This document shows, piece by piece, positions 7,724 to 17,379 of a stretch of 64,000 bases of DNA (its first letter is position 1; every line of letters begins with the position of its first letter). The stretch is from assembly GCA_910575055.1 (NCBI GenBank), contig CAJTDC010000003.1, forward strand, positions 148,788-212,787. The letters run 5' to 3'. Source of the stretch: Clostridia bacterium (GTDB lineage: Bacteria; Bacillota; Clostridia; Lachnospirales; Anaerotignaceae). The translations under genes were made by a program, and so were the position numbers. Under the pieces are notes generated by a model that saw nothing but the letters and a program-made list of their open reading frames with translations, did no database searches and was not told the DNA's origin.

Positions 7724-8896
7724 TTAATACCATCTTGTGATAGGTAAATTGTTGTTTATGCCTTTTGTAAATAATATCTGATGTAAATCTACTACGCCAT
7801 TGTGAAAAGCAGCAGCACAACCACAAAGGTATAAATCCCACATTCTGATAAATTCTTCATCAAACATAGTACGAATAATAGGTAAATTTTGTCTGAAATT
7901 ATTGTCCCAGCAAAGTAATGTTTTGTTATAATGAAGGCGTAAATTTTCAACGTCTAATACATCAAAATTAAGTTCAGCAGATTGATTAATAATTTCTCTT
8001 AAAGAAGGTATGACACCACCAGGAAAAATATATTTTTTAATCCAAGGGTCACCAGCGTGTTCTTTTTTGGCACTGATATAGTGTAATAAAAATAAACCTT
8101 GTGTATTTAGTGCATCATAAACACTGCTAAGGAATTTTTGATATTGTTCTCGCCCTACATGTTCTAACATACCTACACTAACTACTCTATCAAATTTTTT
8201 GTTGAGATGTTTTAAATCTCTGTAATCTAATAATTCTACAGTAATGTCATTTTGTAATCCTTCTTGTTCAATACGCTCCTGACACTTTTTGTATTGTTCT
8301 GTGCTGAGTGTGATGCCAGTGCCTTTGATATGATATTTTTTGGCAGCTTCTATTAGAAGAAATCCCCAACCGCAGCCAATATCAAGTAATGTCATATTTT
8401 CTTTTAAATAAAGTTTTTGAAGTATATAATCTACTTTATTTACTTGTGCTTGATAAAGGGAATTTGTTTCATTTTTAAAATATCCGCAAGAATAACTCAT
8501 TGATTTGTCTAACCAAAGCTGATAAAAGTCATTTCCTATATCATAATGGGAGGACACTTCTTTTTTTTGAGTTTTTTTAGAATTGGAAGGAAATATTAAT
8601 TTTTTTAGTACGAATTGGTCTGTAGAAAACTTGTCCATTTGGCATAAAAAATGGTCTAAGGCATTATATAAGTCACCTTCAATTTCTAAATCGCCACGCA
8701 TATATGCTTCGCCTAAAGCAAGAGAAGTACTTTTTGTTAATTCTTTTATATTAATTTCTTTTTTGAAATGTACAATAAAAGTAGGCTCTCCTTTACCTAC
8801 TTGATATGTGTTATTTTGATATTTGATAAGAAAGGGATATTCATCAAATTTTTGTAAAAATTTGATCATAATATTTTCTTCTAAATGTGTTTGCAT
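7724..8896 (-). CDS. cfa: Cyclopropane-fatty-acyl-phospholipid synthase family methyltransferase
   Basis: This enzyme uses S-adenosylmethionine to add a methylene bridge to unsaturated fatty acyl chains of membrane phospholipids, typically on entry to stationary phase or under acid stress. The protein has 390 residues. The family motif 'HYDIGNDFYQLWLDKSMSYS' is at 117-136, the SAM-binding loop 'LDIGCGWGFL' at 171-180, then 'LSTEQYKKCQERI' and 'VGMLEHVGREQYQKF'. The start at 8896 has AGAAGG eight bases upstream on the minus strand. A second methionine ten codons in is less well placed. It is transcribed alone, convergent with the XRE gene. Confidence 0.92.
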   Translation of the reverse strand: MQTHLEENIMIKFLQKFDEYPFLIKYQNNTYQVGKGEPTFIVHFKKEINIKELTKSTSLALGEAYMRGDLEIEGDLYNALDHFLCQMDKFSTDQFVLKKLIFPSNSKKTQKKEVSSHYDIGNDFYQLWLDKSMSYSCGYFKNETNSLYQAQVNKVDYILQKLYLKENMTLLDIGCGWGFLLIEAAKKYHIKGTGITLSTEQYKKCQERIEQEGLQNDITVELLDYRDLKHLNKKFDRVVSVGMLEHVGREQYQKFLSSVYDALNTQGLFLLHYISAKKEHAGDPWIKKYIFPGGVIPSLREIINQSAELNFDVLDVENLRLHYNKTLLCWDNNFRQNLPIIRTMFDEEFIRMWDLYLCGCAAAFHNGVVDLHQILFTKGINNNLPITRWY

Positions 8897-9023
8897 TGTA
8901 AGACCTTCTTTCTAAAATAGTATTATGAAAAGTATAGACGATATTTTAAAAATTAAACCTTAATAAAATATACATCTTTTTTAAATAAAAAATCCACACA
9001 AATTTTATACAAAATTGATAGGA

Positions 9024-9058
9024 ATTTATGAATATTTTTGTTAAAAATATTCATAAAT
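9024..9058. repeat. 16-bp AT-rich inverted repeat
   Basis: ATTTATGAATATTTTT (9024-9039) is followed after three bases by its exact reverse complement (9043-9058). It lies between the divergent cfa and hsp20 genes, a 451-base gap that otherwise holds AT-rich sequence, the CIRCE element and the hsp20 promoter. It could be a hairpin or a protein-binding site. It lacks a following T run on either strand, so it is not an obvious terminator. Confidence 0.6.
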
Positions 9059-9213
9059 GTATTTATAATATATAGTATAAAATGTTATATAACTATTGTA
9101 ATATTTTAATAAAATTTTTAGCATAAATAAAGAAAAAAGATATATAATAAAAAGAGTGAATTTTTATAATAAACTATTTCGTTAAAAAAGTTCACAAATT
9201 ATTTACAATTTTG

Positions 9214-9240
9214 TTAGCACTCACCTCTTGACAGTGCTAA
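9214..9240. promoter_or_regulatory. CIRCE element (HrcA operator)
   Basis: TTAGCACTC (9214-9222), nine bases, then CAGTGCTAA (9232-9240) match the CIRCE consensus TTAGCACTC-N9-GAGTGCTAA with one mismatch. The symmetry extends outward to TTGTTAGCACT / AGTGCTAACAA. HrcA is the known repressor that binds CIRCE; no hrcA gene is in the window. The element covers the -35 box of the hsp20 promoter. Confidence 0.93.
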
Positions 9241-9256
9241 CAAAACGTTGTACACT
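9228..9256 (+). promoter_or_regulatory. hsp20 promoter overlapped by CIRCE
   Basis: TTGACA (9228-9233), 17-base spacer, TACACT (9251-9256). The right half of CIRCE begins in the -35 box, so repressor binding would exclude RNA polymerase. Confidence 0.8.
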
Positions 9257-9347
9257 ATATTCAGAACAAAAGAAATGAACAAAAAAGTCCATTTTAAGTA
9301 GTCCATCAATATAATTAAAATAATTTATTTCATTGGAGGAATGGCTT

Positions 9348-9797
9348 ATGATGTTACCTAGTATTTTTGGAGGAAGTTTATTTGATGAATTTATGAGTTC
9401 ACCATGGGACAAAGAATTTTTTGGAGGAAAAACACCTTTCTTTGGTGCATATGAAAAAAATATGATGAAAACAGATATAAAAGAAAAAGACAATAGCTAT
9501 GAAATAGATATTGATTTGCCAGGATTTCAAAAAGAAGAAATTAGTGCAAATTTAGAAAATGGCTATTTGACAATCAATGCATCAAAAGGAGAACAAAAAG
9601 AGGAAAAGAACGAAAATGGAGTATACATTCGTAGAGAACGTTATACAGGACAATGTACAAGAAGCTTTTATGTAGGAGATGCTATAGAGCAGCAAGATAT
9701 TAAAGCAAAATTTGAAAATGGCATATTGTGTTTGACAATACCTAAAAAAGAGGAAAGAAAAGTAGAGCAGAAAAAATATATTGCTATTGAAGGATAA
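9348..9797 (+). CDS. hsp20: Hsp20/alpha-crystallin small heat-shock protein
   Basis: An ATP-independent holdase chaperone of 149 residues. The alpha-crystallin domain spans about 40-140, with 'SYEIDIDLPGFQKEEISANL', 'YIRRERYTGQCTRSFYV' and the closing 'KFENGILCLTIPKKE'. The N-terminal arm contains 'IFGGSLFDEFMSSPW', as in other clostridial Hsp20s. Start choice: GGAGGA (9335-9340) is seven bases before ATG 9348; an in-frame TTG at 9333 precedes that SD and is rejected. The CIRCE element over its promoter predicts heat-shock derepression through HrcA. It is closed by its own terminator. Confidence 0.95.
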   Translation: MMLPSIFGGSLFDEFMSSPWDKEFFGGKTPFFGAYEKNMMKTDIKEKDNSYEIDIDLPGFQKEEISANLENGYLTINASKGEQKEEKNENGVYIRRERYTGQCTRSFYVGDAIEQQDIKAKFENGILCLTIPKKEERKVEQKKYIAIEG

Positions 9798-9804
9798 CAA
9801 AATG

Positions 9805-9835
9805 AAGGAATACGATACTATCGTATTCCTTTTTG
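9805..9835 (+). terminator. Terminator after hsp20
   Basis: The 11-bp stem AAGGAATACGA (9805-9815) / TCGTATTCCTT (9821-9831), with a 5-nt loop, is followed by TTTT. Confidence 0.87.
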
Positions 9836-9844
9836 TGTTATAAT
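9836..9844 (+). promoter_or_regulatory. Extended -10 promoter candidate for the HD gene
   Basis: TGTTATAAT (TG-N-TATAAT) begins immediately after the T run of the hsp20 terminator and is 40 bases ahead of the ATG at 9884. No good -35 box is present, because the hairpin occupies that place. Confidence 0.4.
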
Positions 9845-9883
9845 AGCTCTATATAATAATGTGAGTAAAAGAAAGGAAATAAT

Positions 9884-10450
9884 ATGACAGATAGAGAACT
9901 AATTGATTTTTTGGCAATAGCAGAAAAAATGAAATGTAATACTAGACATTCTTGGACGTCAACAAATAGAAAAGAAAGTGTTGCAGAACATAGTTGGCGA
10001 TTATCTTTGATGGCACTTTTGCTAGAAAAAGAAATAGAAAATGTTGATTTTCAGAAAGTGATTAAAATGTGTATTATACATGATTTAGGAGAAGCGGTAA
10101 CAGGAGATATTCCTTCCTTTTTGAAAACAGAACAACATTCAAAAGAAGAAGAAAAAGCGATTGTAAAATTAATGGAAAAATTACCAGAGCCTCAAAAAAG
10201 TGATATGATGATACTTTTTGAAGAAATGGAACAAAGACAAACAATAGAAGCAAAAATTTATAAAGCGTTGGATAGACTGGAAGCAGTAATACAACACAAT
10301 GAAGCACCTATTTCTTCGTGGTTGCCTTTAGAGTATGAATTACAACAGCAATATGGCTGGGAAGAAGCACAGGTGCATAAAAGATTAAGTAAACTGCGTA
10401 AAACAGCAAAACAAGATACACTTGATAAAATAAAACAAGAAAAACAATAA
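9884..10450 (+). CDS. HD-domain phosphohydrolase (YfbR/HDDC2-like)
   Basis: A 188-residue HD-superfamily protein. Metal-binding residues are in place: H36 in 'ESVAEHSWRL', H66-D67 in 'CIIHDLGEAVTGDIP', and D130 in 'ALDRLEAVIQHN'. The 'R-x-W ... ESVAEHSWR' start is characteristic of the YfbR/HDDC2 branch, whose characterised members are 5'-deoxynucleotidases acting on deoxynucleoside monophosphates. That makes a role in nucleotide-pool housekeeping likely, but the exact substrate is inferred. The Lys/Gln-rich C-terminal tail is probably disordered. It is a single-gene unit. Confidence 0.85.
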   Translation: MTDRELIDFLAIAEKMKCNTRHSWTSTNRKESVAEHSWRLSLMALLLEKEIENVDFQKVIKMCIIHDLGEAVTGDIPSFLKTEQHSKEEEKAIVKLMEKLPEPQKSDMMILFEEMEQRQTIEAKIYKALDRLEAVIQHNEAPISSWLPLEYELQQQYGWEEAQVHKRLSKLRKTAKQDTLDKIKQEKQ

Positions 10451-10790
10451 AATAGAAAAATATAAAGAAAATGGAAAATATATTTTAAAGGCAAACCTAA
10501 TAAAATTGAAAAAATTCCGCTTGGAAGAAGTAAAATGGCAGTACATTCTTGTAGATATACTAATTTGTAAAAAATGTTAAATATAGATACAGTATCTAAT
10601 TTGTGGAGGTAAACTAGATATTTTGTAAATTATATCAATATATCCCTAAATAGTATTTATCATAAAAATAAAATTTACAACTATATTTCTAATCAAAAAT
10701 ATTTTTGCTTTTGAAATAGGTGTTGCATAGAGAGGGGCTTTTTGATAAACTATAAAAATGTAAAACTAAAAAATAATGAGGTGAACCGTA
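10451..10790 (+). other. 340-base gap before secA, no supported gene
   Basis: AT-rich sequence between the HD gene and secA. I see no terminator hairpin with a T run and no clear -35/-10 pair. A 33-codon open frame without a start codon (10466-10570) ends in TAA; it could be a decayed gene end but is too short to claim. Confidence 0.4.
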
Positions 10791-13364
10791 ATGGGTCTTT
10801 TAGAAAAAATATTTGGAAATTATAGTGAAAAAGAAATTAAGCGTATTACGCCTATTGTAGATAAAATTGAAGCATTGTCACCAGAATTTGAAAAATTATC
10901 TGAAGAGGAATTAAAACATAAAACAACAGAATTCAAAGAACGCCTTTCAAAAGGAGAAACGCTTGACCAGATTTTACCAGAGGCATATGCAGCAGTAAGA
11001 GAAGCGGCAAGTAGAGCATTAGGTATGCGTCATTTTAGAGTACAGCTTTTAGGTGGTATTGTAATGCACCAAGGACGTATAGCAGAAATGAGAACAGGAG
11101 AAGGTAAAACATTGGTTGCAACATTATCTTCTTATTTGAATGCTTTAGAAGGAAAAGGAGTACATGTAGTAACAGTAAATGATTATTTGGCAAAGCGTGA
11201 CTCTGAATGGGTAACACCTTTGTTTGAAAAGTTAGATATGACAGTAGGCGTTATATTGAATAATATGGAAAATGATGAACGTAGAGAAGCATATGCTTGT
11301 GATATTACCTATGCAACAAATAACGAATTGGGATTTGACTATTTGCGTGATAATATGGTAGTAAGAGAAGAAAGTATGGTACAAAGAGATTTGAACTTTG
11401 CTATTATTGACGAGGTAGACTCTGTTTTAATTGATGAAGCAAGAACACCTTTGATTATATCAGGCTCTGGAGCAAAATCTACAGAACTATATAAAATAGC
11501 AGATACTTTTGTAAAAACATTGAAAAAAGGTAAAATATTAAATGAAGAAGAAGCACTAAATCCTTTGACAAAAGAAGAAATACAAGAAGAAGGAGATTAT
11601 ATATTAGATGAAAAAGCAAAAAGTGTTACATTAACACAAGAAGGTGTTAAAAAAGCAGAAAAGTTTTTTCATGTAGATAATCTTTCTGATGCAGAAAACT
11701 TAGAAATACAACATCATATTAATAATGCCTTAAAAGCAAACTACAATATGCACCTTGACCAAAATTATGTAGTACAAAATGATGAGGTTATGATTGTAGA
11801 TGAATTTACAGGACGTATTATGCCAGGAAGAAGATATTCTGATGGCTTACATCAAGCGATTGAAGCAAAAGAAAATGTAAAAGTAAAAAAAGAAAGTAAA
11901 ACATTGGCAACGGTTACATTTCAAAATTTCTTTAATAAATATAAAAAGAAATGTGGTATGACTGGTACAGCAAAAACAGAAGAAACAGAATTTAGAAATA
12001 TTTATGGTATGGACGTTGTAGAAATTCCTACAAACCGTCCTGTGATTAGAATTGACCATCACGATGTTGTTTACCGTACAGAAGCAGCGAAATTTAGAGC
12101 AGTTGTAAAAGACATCATTGCTTGTCATGAAAAACATCAGCCTGTATTGGTAGGTACAATTACAATAGATAAATCAGAACAATTAAGTAGAATGCTTAAA
12201 AAAGAAGGCATTAAACATCAAGTATTAAATGCAAAATATCACGAACAAGAGGCAGAAATTGTTTCTCACGCAGGAGAATTAGATGCTGTTACCATTGCGA
12301 CAAATATGGCAGGACGTGGTACAGACATTAAATTAGAAGAAGGCGTTGCAGAAATAGGCGGTTTAAAAATTATTGGTACAGAAAGACACGAGTCCAGACG
12401 TATTGATAACCAGCTGCGTGGACGTTCTGGACGTCAAGGTGACCCAGGAGAGTCTAAATTTTATATTTCTATGGAAGATGAATTGATGCGTCTGTTTGGT
12501 TCTGAAAAAACAATGAAATTAGTAGATGCTATGGGATTGCAGGAAGATGAGCCTATAGAAGCAGGTATGTTAACAAGAGCCATTGAAAATGCTCAGAAAA
12601 AGGTAGAAGGCAATAACTTTGCTATTCGTAAGCATTTATTAGAATATGACCAAGTAATGAACGAACAGAGAGAAATTATATATGGTGAAAGACATAGAGT
12701 TTTAGTAGGAGAAAATTTAAGAGAGAGTATTGTATCTATGATAGGAGATGTAGTAGATAGATATGTAGATGCGTATACTGGAGAAAGTGAATTTTCAGAA
12801 GAATGGGATATGGCAGGATTGAGTGAAAGTTTAGGTTCTGTTATTCCTATAGGCTCTATTAAAATAAAAGAAGATACAAAAGAAAATTTAACAAGAGATA
12901 ATTTGAAAGATACACTTAAAAAATTAGCTGAAAAAATATATGAAATGAAAGAGCAAGAAATTGGCGACCCAGAAAGAATGAGAGAATTAGAAAGAGTAAT
13001 ACTTTTGAGGGTAATTGACCAAAAATGGATGGATCATATTGATGATATGGACCAAATGCGTCAAGGTATTGGATTGCACGCTTATGCACAAAGAGACCCT
13101 CTCATTGAATATAAATTTGCAGGCTATGATATGTTTGAGGAGTTAAGTAATAATATTCAAGAAGATACATTACGTATGTTGTATAGAGTAAAATTAGAAA
13201 CAGAAACAACAAGAGTACAGATGATACAGCCTATGTTTACAAATAAAGATGATACTGTACAGAAAAAACCAAAAGAAAGAAAAGAGGCCAAAATAGGCAG
13301 AAATGACCTTTGCCCTTGTGGTAGTGGTAAAAAATATAAAAATTGCTGTGGTAAAGAAGCATAA
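10791..13364 (+). CDS. secA: Preprotein translocase ATPase SecA
   Basis: SecA is the motor that drives unfolded preproteins through the SecYEG channel using ATP. The 857 residues include the Walker A 'MRTGEGKT' (100-107), the DEAD-like '[19 protein letters not shown]', '[11 protein letters not shown]', and the arginine-finger segment '[15 protein letters not shown]'. It ends in the zinc-binding SEC-C motif '[19 protein letters not shown]'. GAGGTG precedes the ATG. It lies directly upstream of prfB, the secA-prfB order seen in many Firmicutes. Full length with no missing motifs. Confidence 0.98.
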   Translation: MGLLEKIFGNYSEKEIKRITPIVDKIEALSPEFEKLSEEELKHKTTEFKERLSKGETLDQILPEAYAAVREAASRALGMRHFRVQLLGGIVMHQGRIAEMRTGEGKTLVATLSSYLNALEGKGVHVVTVNDYLAKRDSEWVTPLFEKLDMTVGVILNNMENDERREAYACDITYATNNELGFDYLRDNMVVREESMVQRDLNFAIIDEVDSVLIDEARTPLIISGSGAKSTELYKIADTFVKTLKKGKILNEEEALNPLTKEEIQEEGDYILDEKAKSVTLTQEGVKKAEKFFHVDNLSDAENLEIQHHINNALKANYNMHLDQNYVVQNDEVMIVDEFTGRIMPGRRYSDGLHQAIEAKENVKVKKESKTLATVTFQNFFNKYKKKCGMTGTAKTEETEFRNIYGMDVVEIPTNRPVIRIDHHDVVYRTEAAKFRAVVKDIIACHEKHQPVLVGTITIDKSEQLSRMLKKEGIKHQVLNAKYHEQEAEIVSHAGELDAVTIATNMAGRGTDIKLEEGVAEIGGLKIIGTERHESRRIDNQLRGRSGRQGDPGESKFYISMEDELMRLFGSEKTMKLVDAMGLQEDEPIEAGMLTRAIENAQKKVEGNNFAIRKHLLEYDQVMNEQREIIYGERHRVLVGENLRESIVSMIGDVVDRYVDAYTGESEFSEEWDMAGLSESLGSVIPIGSIKIKEDTKENLTRDNLKDTLKKLAEKIYEMKEQEIGDPERMRELERVILLRVIDQKWMDHIDDMDQMRQGIGLHAYAQRDPLIEYKFAGYDMFEELSNNIQEDTLRMLYRVKLETETTRVQMIQPMFTNKDDTVQKKPKERKEAKIGRNDLCPCGSGKKYKNCCGKEA

Positions 13365-13448
13365 GTTTTTTGTATATTGGTATGTAAGAGGAGAGAAATT
13401 ATCCTCACAAAAATATAAATAATAAAACATTTTAAGGAGATGATTTTT

Positions 13449-14553
13449 ATGTTCGAATTAGAACAAATTCGTTTATCGCTGTCTGCGTATGACGAAAAAT
13501 TAGAGGAAATGGGGGCTTCACTTTGACGTCGCTGGTGCGAAAGAAAAGATAACAGAATTGGAAGAAATATCTGCTGACCCAGATTTTTGGGCAGATATGG
13601 AGAAAAGCCAAAAAGTGCTAAGACAATTAAAAGGATTAAAAAATAAAATAAACAGATATGAAACACTTGTAACACAATATGAAGACATTTTGACATTGAT
13701 TGAAATGGGTACAGAAGAAGAAGACGCAAGTATTATTAGTGAAGTAAAAGAATTGGCAGATAATTTTTTAGCAGAATATGATAATTTAAAAATTTCTACA
13801 CTTTTAGATGGAGAATATGACAAAAATAATGCTATTATAACATTACACTCAGGTGCTGGTGGTACAGAAGCTTGTGATTGGACAAATATGCTTTTCCGTA
13901 TGTATACAAAGTGGGCAGATAGAAATGATTTTCAAATTGAGATATTAGATATGTTAGATGGCGATGAAGCAGGTTTAAAATCTGTTACAATACAAGTCAA
14001 TGGTGAAAATGCCTATGGTTATTTAAAATCAGAAAAGGGAATTCATAGACTTGTTAGAGTATCTCCTTTTGACAGTTCAGGAAGAAGACATACTTCTTTT
14101 GCTTCTTGTGATGTTATGCCAGAAATTGAAAACGATACAGATATACAAATTAATACAGAAGATATTCGTATAGATACGTATCGTGCAAGTGGTGCAGGTG
14201 GACAGCACGTAAATAAAACATCTTCGGCAATTCGTATTACACATAATCCAACAGGTATTGTAGTACAATGTCAAGATGAAAGAAGCCAATTTAGTAATAA
14301 AGACAGAGCAATGAAAATGTTAAAAAGTAAACTGCTTTCTTTAAAAATTGAGGAACAGATGAAAAAATTAGCAGAAATTCGTGGTGATGTTAAAGAAATT
14401 GGTTGGGGAAGTCAAATTCGCTCTTATGTATTTATGCCATATACTATGGTAAAAGATCATAGAACATCAGAAGAAACAGGAAATGTACAAGCTGTTATGG
14501 ATGGTAATATTGACAATTTTATTAGTGCATATTTGGCGTGGATACACAGTTAA
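13449..14553 (+). CDS. prfB: Peptide chain release factor 2, with programmed +1 frameshift
   Basis: RF2 recognises UGA and UAA stop codons and releases the peptide. Translation starts at ATG 13449 after AAGGAGATG. Codon 26 is an in-frame TGA (13524-13526). Skipping one base after CTT (13521-13523) continues in the +1 frame with GAC at 13525. The full protein is then about 367 residues, the normal RF2 length. The RF2 tripeptide SPF is in 'RVSPFDSSGRRH', and the catalytic GGQ is in 'GAGGQHVNKTSSA'. The frameshift gives RF2 autoregulation: low RF2 lets the ribosome slip and make more. It follows secA by 84 bases. Confidence 0.96.
13511..13527 (+). promoter_or_regulatory. RF2 programmed frameshift site
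   Basis: An internal Shine-Dalgarno-like GGGGG (13511-13515) sits five bases before the slippery CTT-TGA-C (13521-13527). Both parts match the known prfB recoding signal; the five-base spacing is the version I recall from other Firmicutes. Confidence 0.93.
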
Positions 14554-14569
14554 TAAGGTGGGTTGTTCT

Positions 14570-15538
14570 TTGAAAGAAATTGAAATTACACAACAGGAAC
14601 AAAACCAAAGATTAGATAAATTTTTATTAAAATATTTTAATAAAGCATCAAAAAGTTTTATTTATAAAATGCTGAGAAAAAAGCGTATAAAATATAATGG
14701 TAAAAAAGGAGAAGGAAACGAAATACTTCAAAAAGGAGATTGTTTGCAACTCTATCTTTCAGAGGAAACTATAAAAAGTTTTATGGAAGAAAAAGCCATT
14801 TATAAAGCAGAAAAACATTTTGAAATTGTGTATGAAGATGATAACCTGCTGGTAGTATCTAAGCCAGCAGGAATTATTGTACACCCACAAAATAATAATG
14901 ATAGAAATACATTAATTGACCAGATATTGTATTATCTCTATAAGAAAGGGGAGTATATCCCTGCAAAAGAAAGTACATTTACACCAGCTATTTGCAATCG
15001 TTTGGATAGAAATACAAGCGGTATTATTATTGCTGGAAAAAATTTAAAAGCAGTACAAGCAGTCAATGATGCTATTGCAAAAGGAAAAATAAATAAATAT
15101 TATATGACATTGGTAAAAGGGAATATCATACAACAAGGAGAAATTGTAAGCTATTTAAAAAAGGATAGCGAAAAAAATCAGGTAATGTTATATGATAGTC
15201 AAAAAGAAGGAACAAAAAAAATTATAACAAAATATAAACCTATTGCTAATGCAGAAAATATGACACTTTTGCAAATTGATTTAGTAACAGGACGTTCTCA
15301 CCAGATTAGAGCACAAATGCAAAAAATAGGACATTGTATAGCTGGTGATAGAAAATATGGTGAAGAACAATGGAATGTATATTTTAGAAAAAAATTTGCT
15401 TTAACAAATCAATTTTTGCACGCTTATAAAGTAGTATGGCAGCAAAAAGAAGGTGATTTAGCATATTTAGCATCAAAAGAATGGATAGCACCATTGCCTG
15501 ATACATTACAACAAATTTACAATTTTTATTTTAAATAA
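14570..15538 (+). CDS. RluA/RluD-family pseudouridine synthase
   Basis: A 322-residue enzyme converting specific uridines to pseudouridine in large-subunit rRNA (or tRNA). An N-terminal S4 RNA-binding domain ('QRLDKFLLKYFNKASKSFIYKMLRKKRI') is followed by the catalytic domain, with the active-site Asp at residue 146 in 'RLDRNTSG' and 'LVTGRSHQIRAQM' further on. I chose the TTG at 14570, preceded by AAGGTGGG; in-frame ATGs from 14483 lie within prfB and would add a spurious N-terminus. It begins 17 bases after prfB and is likely co-transcribed. The exact target base (RluB, RluC or RluD type) cannot be fixed from sequence alone. Confidence 0.9.
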   Translation: MKEIEITQQEQNQRLDKFLLKYFNKASKSFIYKMLRKKRIKYNGKKGEGNEILQKGDCLQLYLSEETIKSFMEEKAIYKAEKHFEIVYEDDNLLVVSKPAGIIVHPQNNNDRNTLIDQILYYLYKKGEYIPAKESTFTPAICNRLDRNTSGIIIAGKNLKAVQAVNDAIAKGKINKYYMTLVKGNIIQQGEIVSYLKKDSEKNQVMLYDSQKEGTKKIITKYKPIANAENMTLLQIDLVTGRSHQIRAQMQKIGHCIAGDRKYGEEQWNVYFRKKFALTNQFLHAYKVVWQQKEGDLAYLASKEWIAPLPDTLQQIYNFYFK

Positions 15539-15577
15539 TAAACTGATTGTTAGTAGTATAGAAAGAGGAGGCAATTT

Positions 15578-16312
15578 ATGAAAGCGATTATATTGGCGGC
15601 TGGTTATGCAACCAGATTATACCCTCTGACAATAAATAAGCCAAAAGCATTGTTGACAATCAATCAAAAACCGATTATCAATTATATTGTAGAGCAAATT
15701 AACACGATAGATATAGTAGATGAAATTTATGTTGTAACAAATCACAAATTTATTAATTCTTTTGCAGGCTGGCAAAATGAAACAGTAAGTAGAGCAAAAA
15801 TTACTGTTTTAGATGATGGCTCAACAGAAGAACAAAATCGTAAGGGTGCTATTGGGGATATTGCATTTGTAATAGAAAAAATGAATATAGATGATGAATT
15901 GCTTGTTGTTGCAGGAGATAATTTCTTTACTTATCCGCTAAAAGATTATTATAACTTTTATGAAAAAAAACAAAGAGATTGCGTTTGTGTAAAAGTATGG
16001 CAAGATAAAAATACATTGAGAAATTTTGGTATTGCATTGCTTGATGAAAAAGGTAAAGTATTAGAAATTGAAGAAAAACCAGAAAAACCAAAGTCTAATA
16101 CAGTAGTATTTGCTACCTATTTTTATAGAAAAGATACAGTACCTCTTTTTCAAAAGTATTTGTTAGAAGGTAATAATCCAGATGCACCAGGCAATTTTCC
16201 AGCGTGGTTATATAAACAAAAAGAAGTGTATGCCTATACTTTTAAGGGAGAATGTTATGATATAGGAACACGACAAAGTTATGAAGAAGTACAACAATTA
16301 TTTCAAAAATAA
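15578..16312 (+). CDS. Sugar-phosphate/choline-phosphate nucleotidyltransferase family protein
   Basis: A 244-residue NTP-transferase-fold protein. The nucleotide-binding signature 'ILAAGYATRLYPLT' is followed by the conserved 'NKPKALLTI'. A metal-binding 'VVAGDNFF' and 'EIEEKPEKPKS' follow. Members couple a nucleotide to sugar-1-phosphates (RmlA-like) or to phosphocholine (LicC-like) for cell-surface polymers. No glycan pathway genes are adjacent, so the substrate is open. GAGGAGG stands seven bases before the ATG. A strong terminator follows. Confidence 0.8.
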   Translation: MKAIILAAGYATRLYPLTINKPKALLTINQKPIINYIVEQINTIDIVDEIYVVTNHKFINSFAGWQNETVSRAKITVLDDGSTEEQNRKGAIGDIAFVIEKMNIDDELLVVAGDNFFTYPLKDYYNFYEKKQRDCVCVKVWQDKNTLRNFGIALLDEKGKVLEIEEKPEKPKSNTVVFATYFYRKDTVPLFQKYLLEGNNPDAPGNFPAWLYKQKEVYAYTFKGECYDIGTRQSYEEVQQLFQK

Positions 16313-16339
16313 TTGTTGTAAGAGAGTATAATACATTTT

Positions 16340-16365
16340 GGCTGTCGTTTTCGGCAGCCTTTTTT
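16340..16365 (+). terminator. Strong terminator after the nucleotidyltransferase gene
   Basis: GGCTGTCG (16340-16347) / CGGCAGCC (16352-16359), with one G-U pair and a TTTT loop, is followed by six T. One of the few GC-rich stems in the window. Confidence 0.93.
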
Positions 16366-16390
16366 AAGAGATAGGAAAGGAGATTTTTTT

Positions 16391-17368
16391 TTGGAATGGA
16401 TAGAAATTTTTGTAGAAACAAGTCAAATTGGCTTAGAATTGGTAAGTGGTTTGTTGTACCAGTATGGATTGACAGGGCTTATGATAGAAGACGGTTCTGA
16501 TTTTGAGGAATTTTTGCAAAATCCTAATAGAGAATGGGATTATATAGAAGATGAATTAGTAGAACAAAAACAAAAACAGCCTACAGGAATTACATTTTTT
16601 ATAAGGGATAATGTTTATGGTAGAGAACAGTTGTCAGATATTAAAAGTGCTTTATTTTCTTTAAAAGAGCAAGAAAAGGAGTTTGATTTAGGAACATTAA
16701 AAGTAGTAGTAAAAAATATAAAAGAAGAAGATTGGGCAAATAATTGGAAAAAATATTTTAAACCATTTGCAATAGGGGATAAAATCATTATAAAACCATC
16801 TTGGGAAGAACTAGAACAAACAACAGAAAAGATTGTATTAAAAATTGACCCAGCACATATTTTTGGTACAGGTACACACGAAACAACACAATTATGTATT
16901 GAGTTTATAGAAGAGTTTGTTAAAAAAGGGGATAGTGTATTTGATATAGGCTGTGGAAGTGGTATACTTTCTATTGCTTCATTGCTTTTGGGGGCAGAAA
17001 ATGCAGATGCTATTGATATAGATATAAATGCAGTTGATGTTGCTTATGAAAATGCAAAAAGAAATGATATTGATAAAAAGAGATATTGTGTTGTAGCAGG
17101 AAATATATTGAATGATGAAACATTGCATAAAACATATAGTAGTAAAAAATATGATGTAGTAGAAGCAAATATTGTAGCAGATGTGATTATAGCACTTTCA
17201 GAGCAAGTACCATATTATATCAAAAAGCAAGGAACATTTATATGTAGTGGTATTATAAAACAAAGAGAACAAGATGTAAAAATAGCGTTAGAGAAAAATC
17301 GTTTTACAATAATAGATATAAAATATAAAAAAGATTGGGTTGCAATAGTATCTCGTTATGATGGATAA
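16391..17368 (+). CDS. prmA: Ribosomal protein L11 methyltransferase
   Basis: PrmA trimethylates lysines and the N-terminus of ribosomal protein L11, using SAM. The 325-residue protein has an N-terminal substrate-recognition domain ('MEWIEIFVETSQIGLELVSG'), then 'DPAHIFGTGTHETTQLC' and the SAM-binding 'VFDIGCGSGILSIASLLLGA', ending with 'CSGIIKQREQDV'. The start is TTG 16391 after AGGAAAGGAG. prmA and rsmE are neighbours, as in many Firmicutes (often downstream of dnaJ). With nifS and thiI they form one co-directional unit of RNA and ribosome modification genes. Confidence 0.95.
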   Translation: MEWIEIFVETSQIGLELVSGLLYQYGLTGLMIEDGSDFEEFLQNPNREWDYIEDELVEQKQKQPTGITFFIRDNVYGREQLSDIKSALFSLKEQEKEFDLGTLKVVVKNIKEEDWANNWKKYFKPFAIGDKIIIKPSWEELEQTTEKIVLKIDPAHIFGTGTHETTQLCIEFIEEFVKKGDSVFDIGCGSGILSIASLLLGAENADAIDIDINAVDVAYENAKRNDIDKKRYCVVAGNILNDETLHKTYSSKKYDVVEANIVADVIIALSEQVPYYIKKQGTFICSGIIKQREQDVKIALEKNRFTIIDIKYKKDWVAIVSRYDG

Positions 17369-17379
17369 GGGGGTAAAGT

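Noticed and set aside
10466..10570. Open frame of about 33 codons before secA that reads like the end of a protein
   Set aside because: It has no start codon and an upstream in-frame stop. It may be a gene relic, but the signal is too weak to claim.
13449..13557. prfB as a pseudogene broken by a TGA
   Set aside because: The TGA lies in the standard programmed frameshift context and the +1 frame restores a normal-length RF2.
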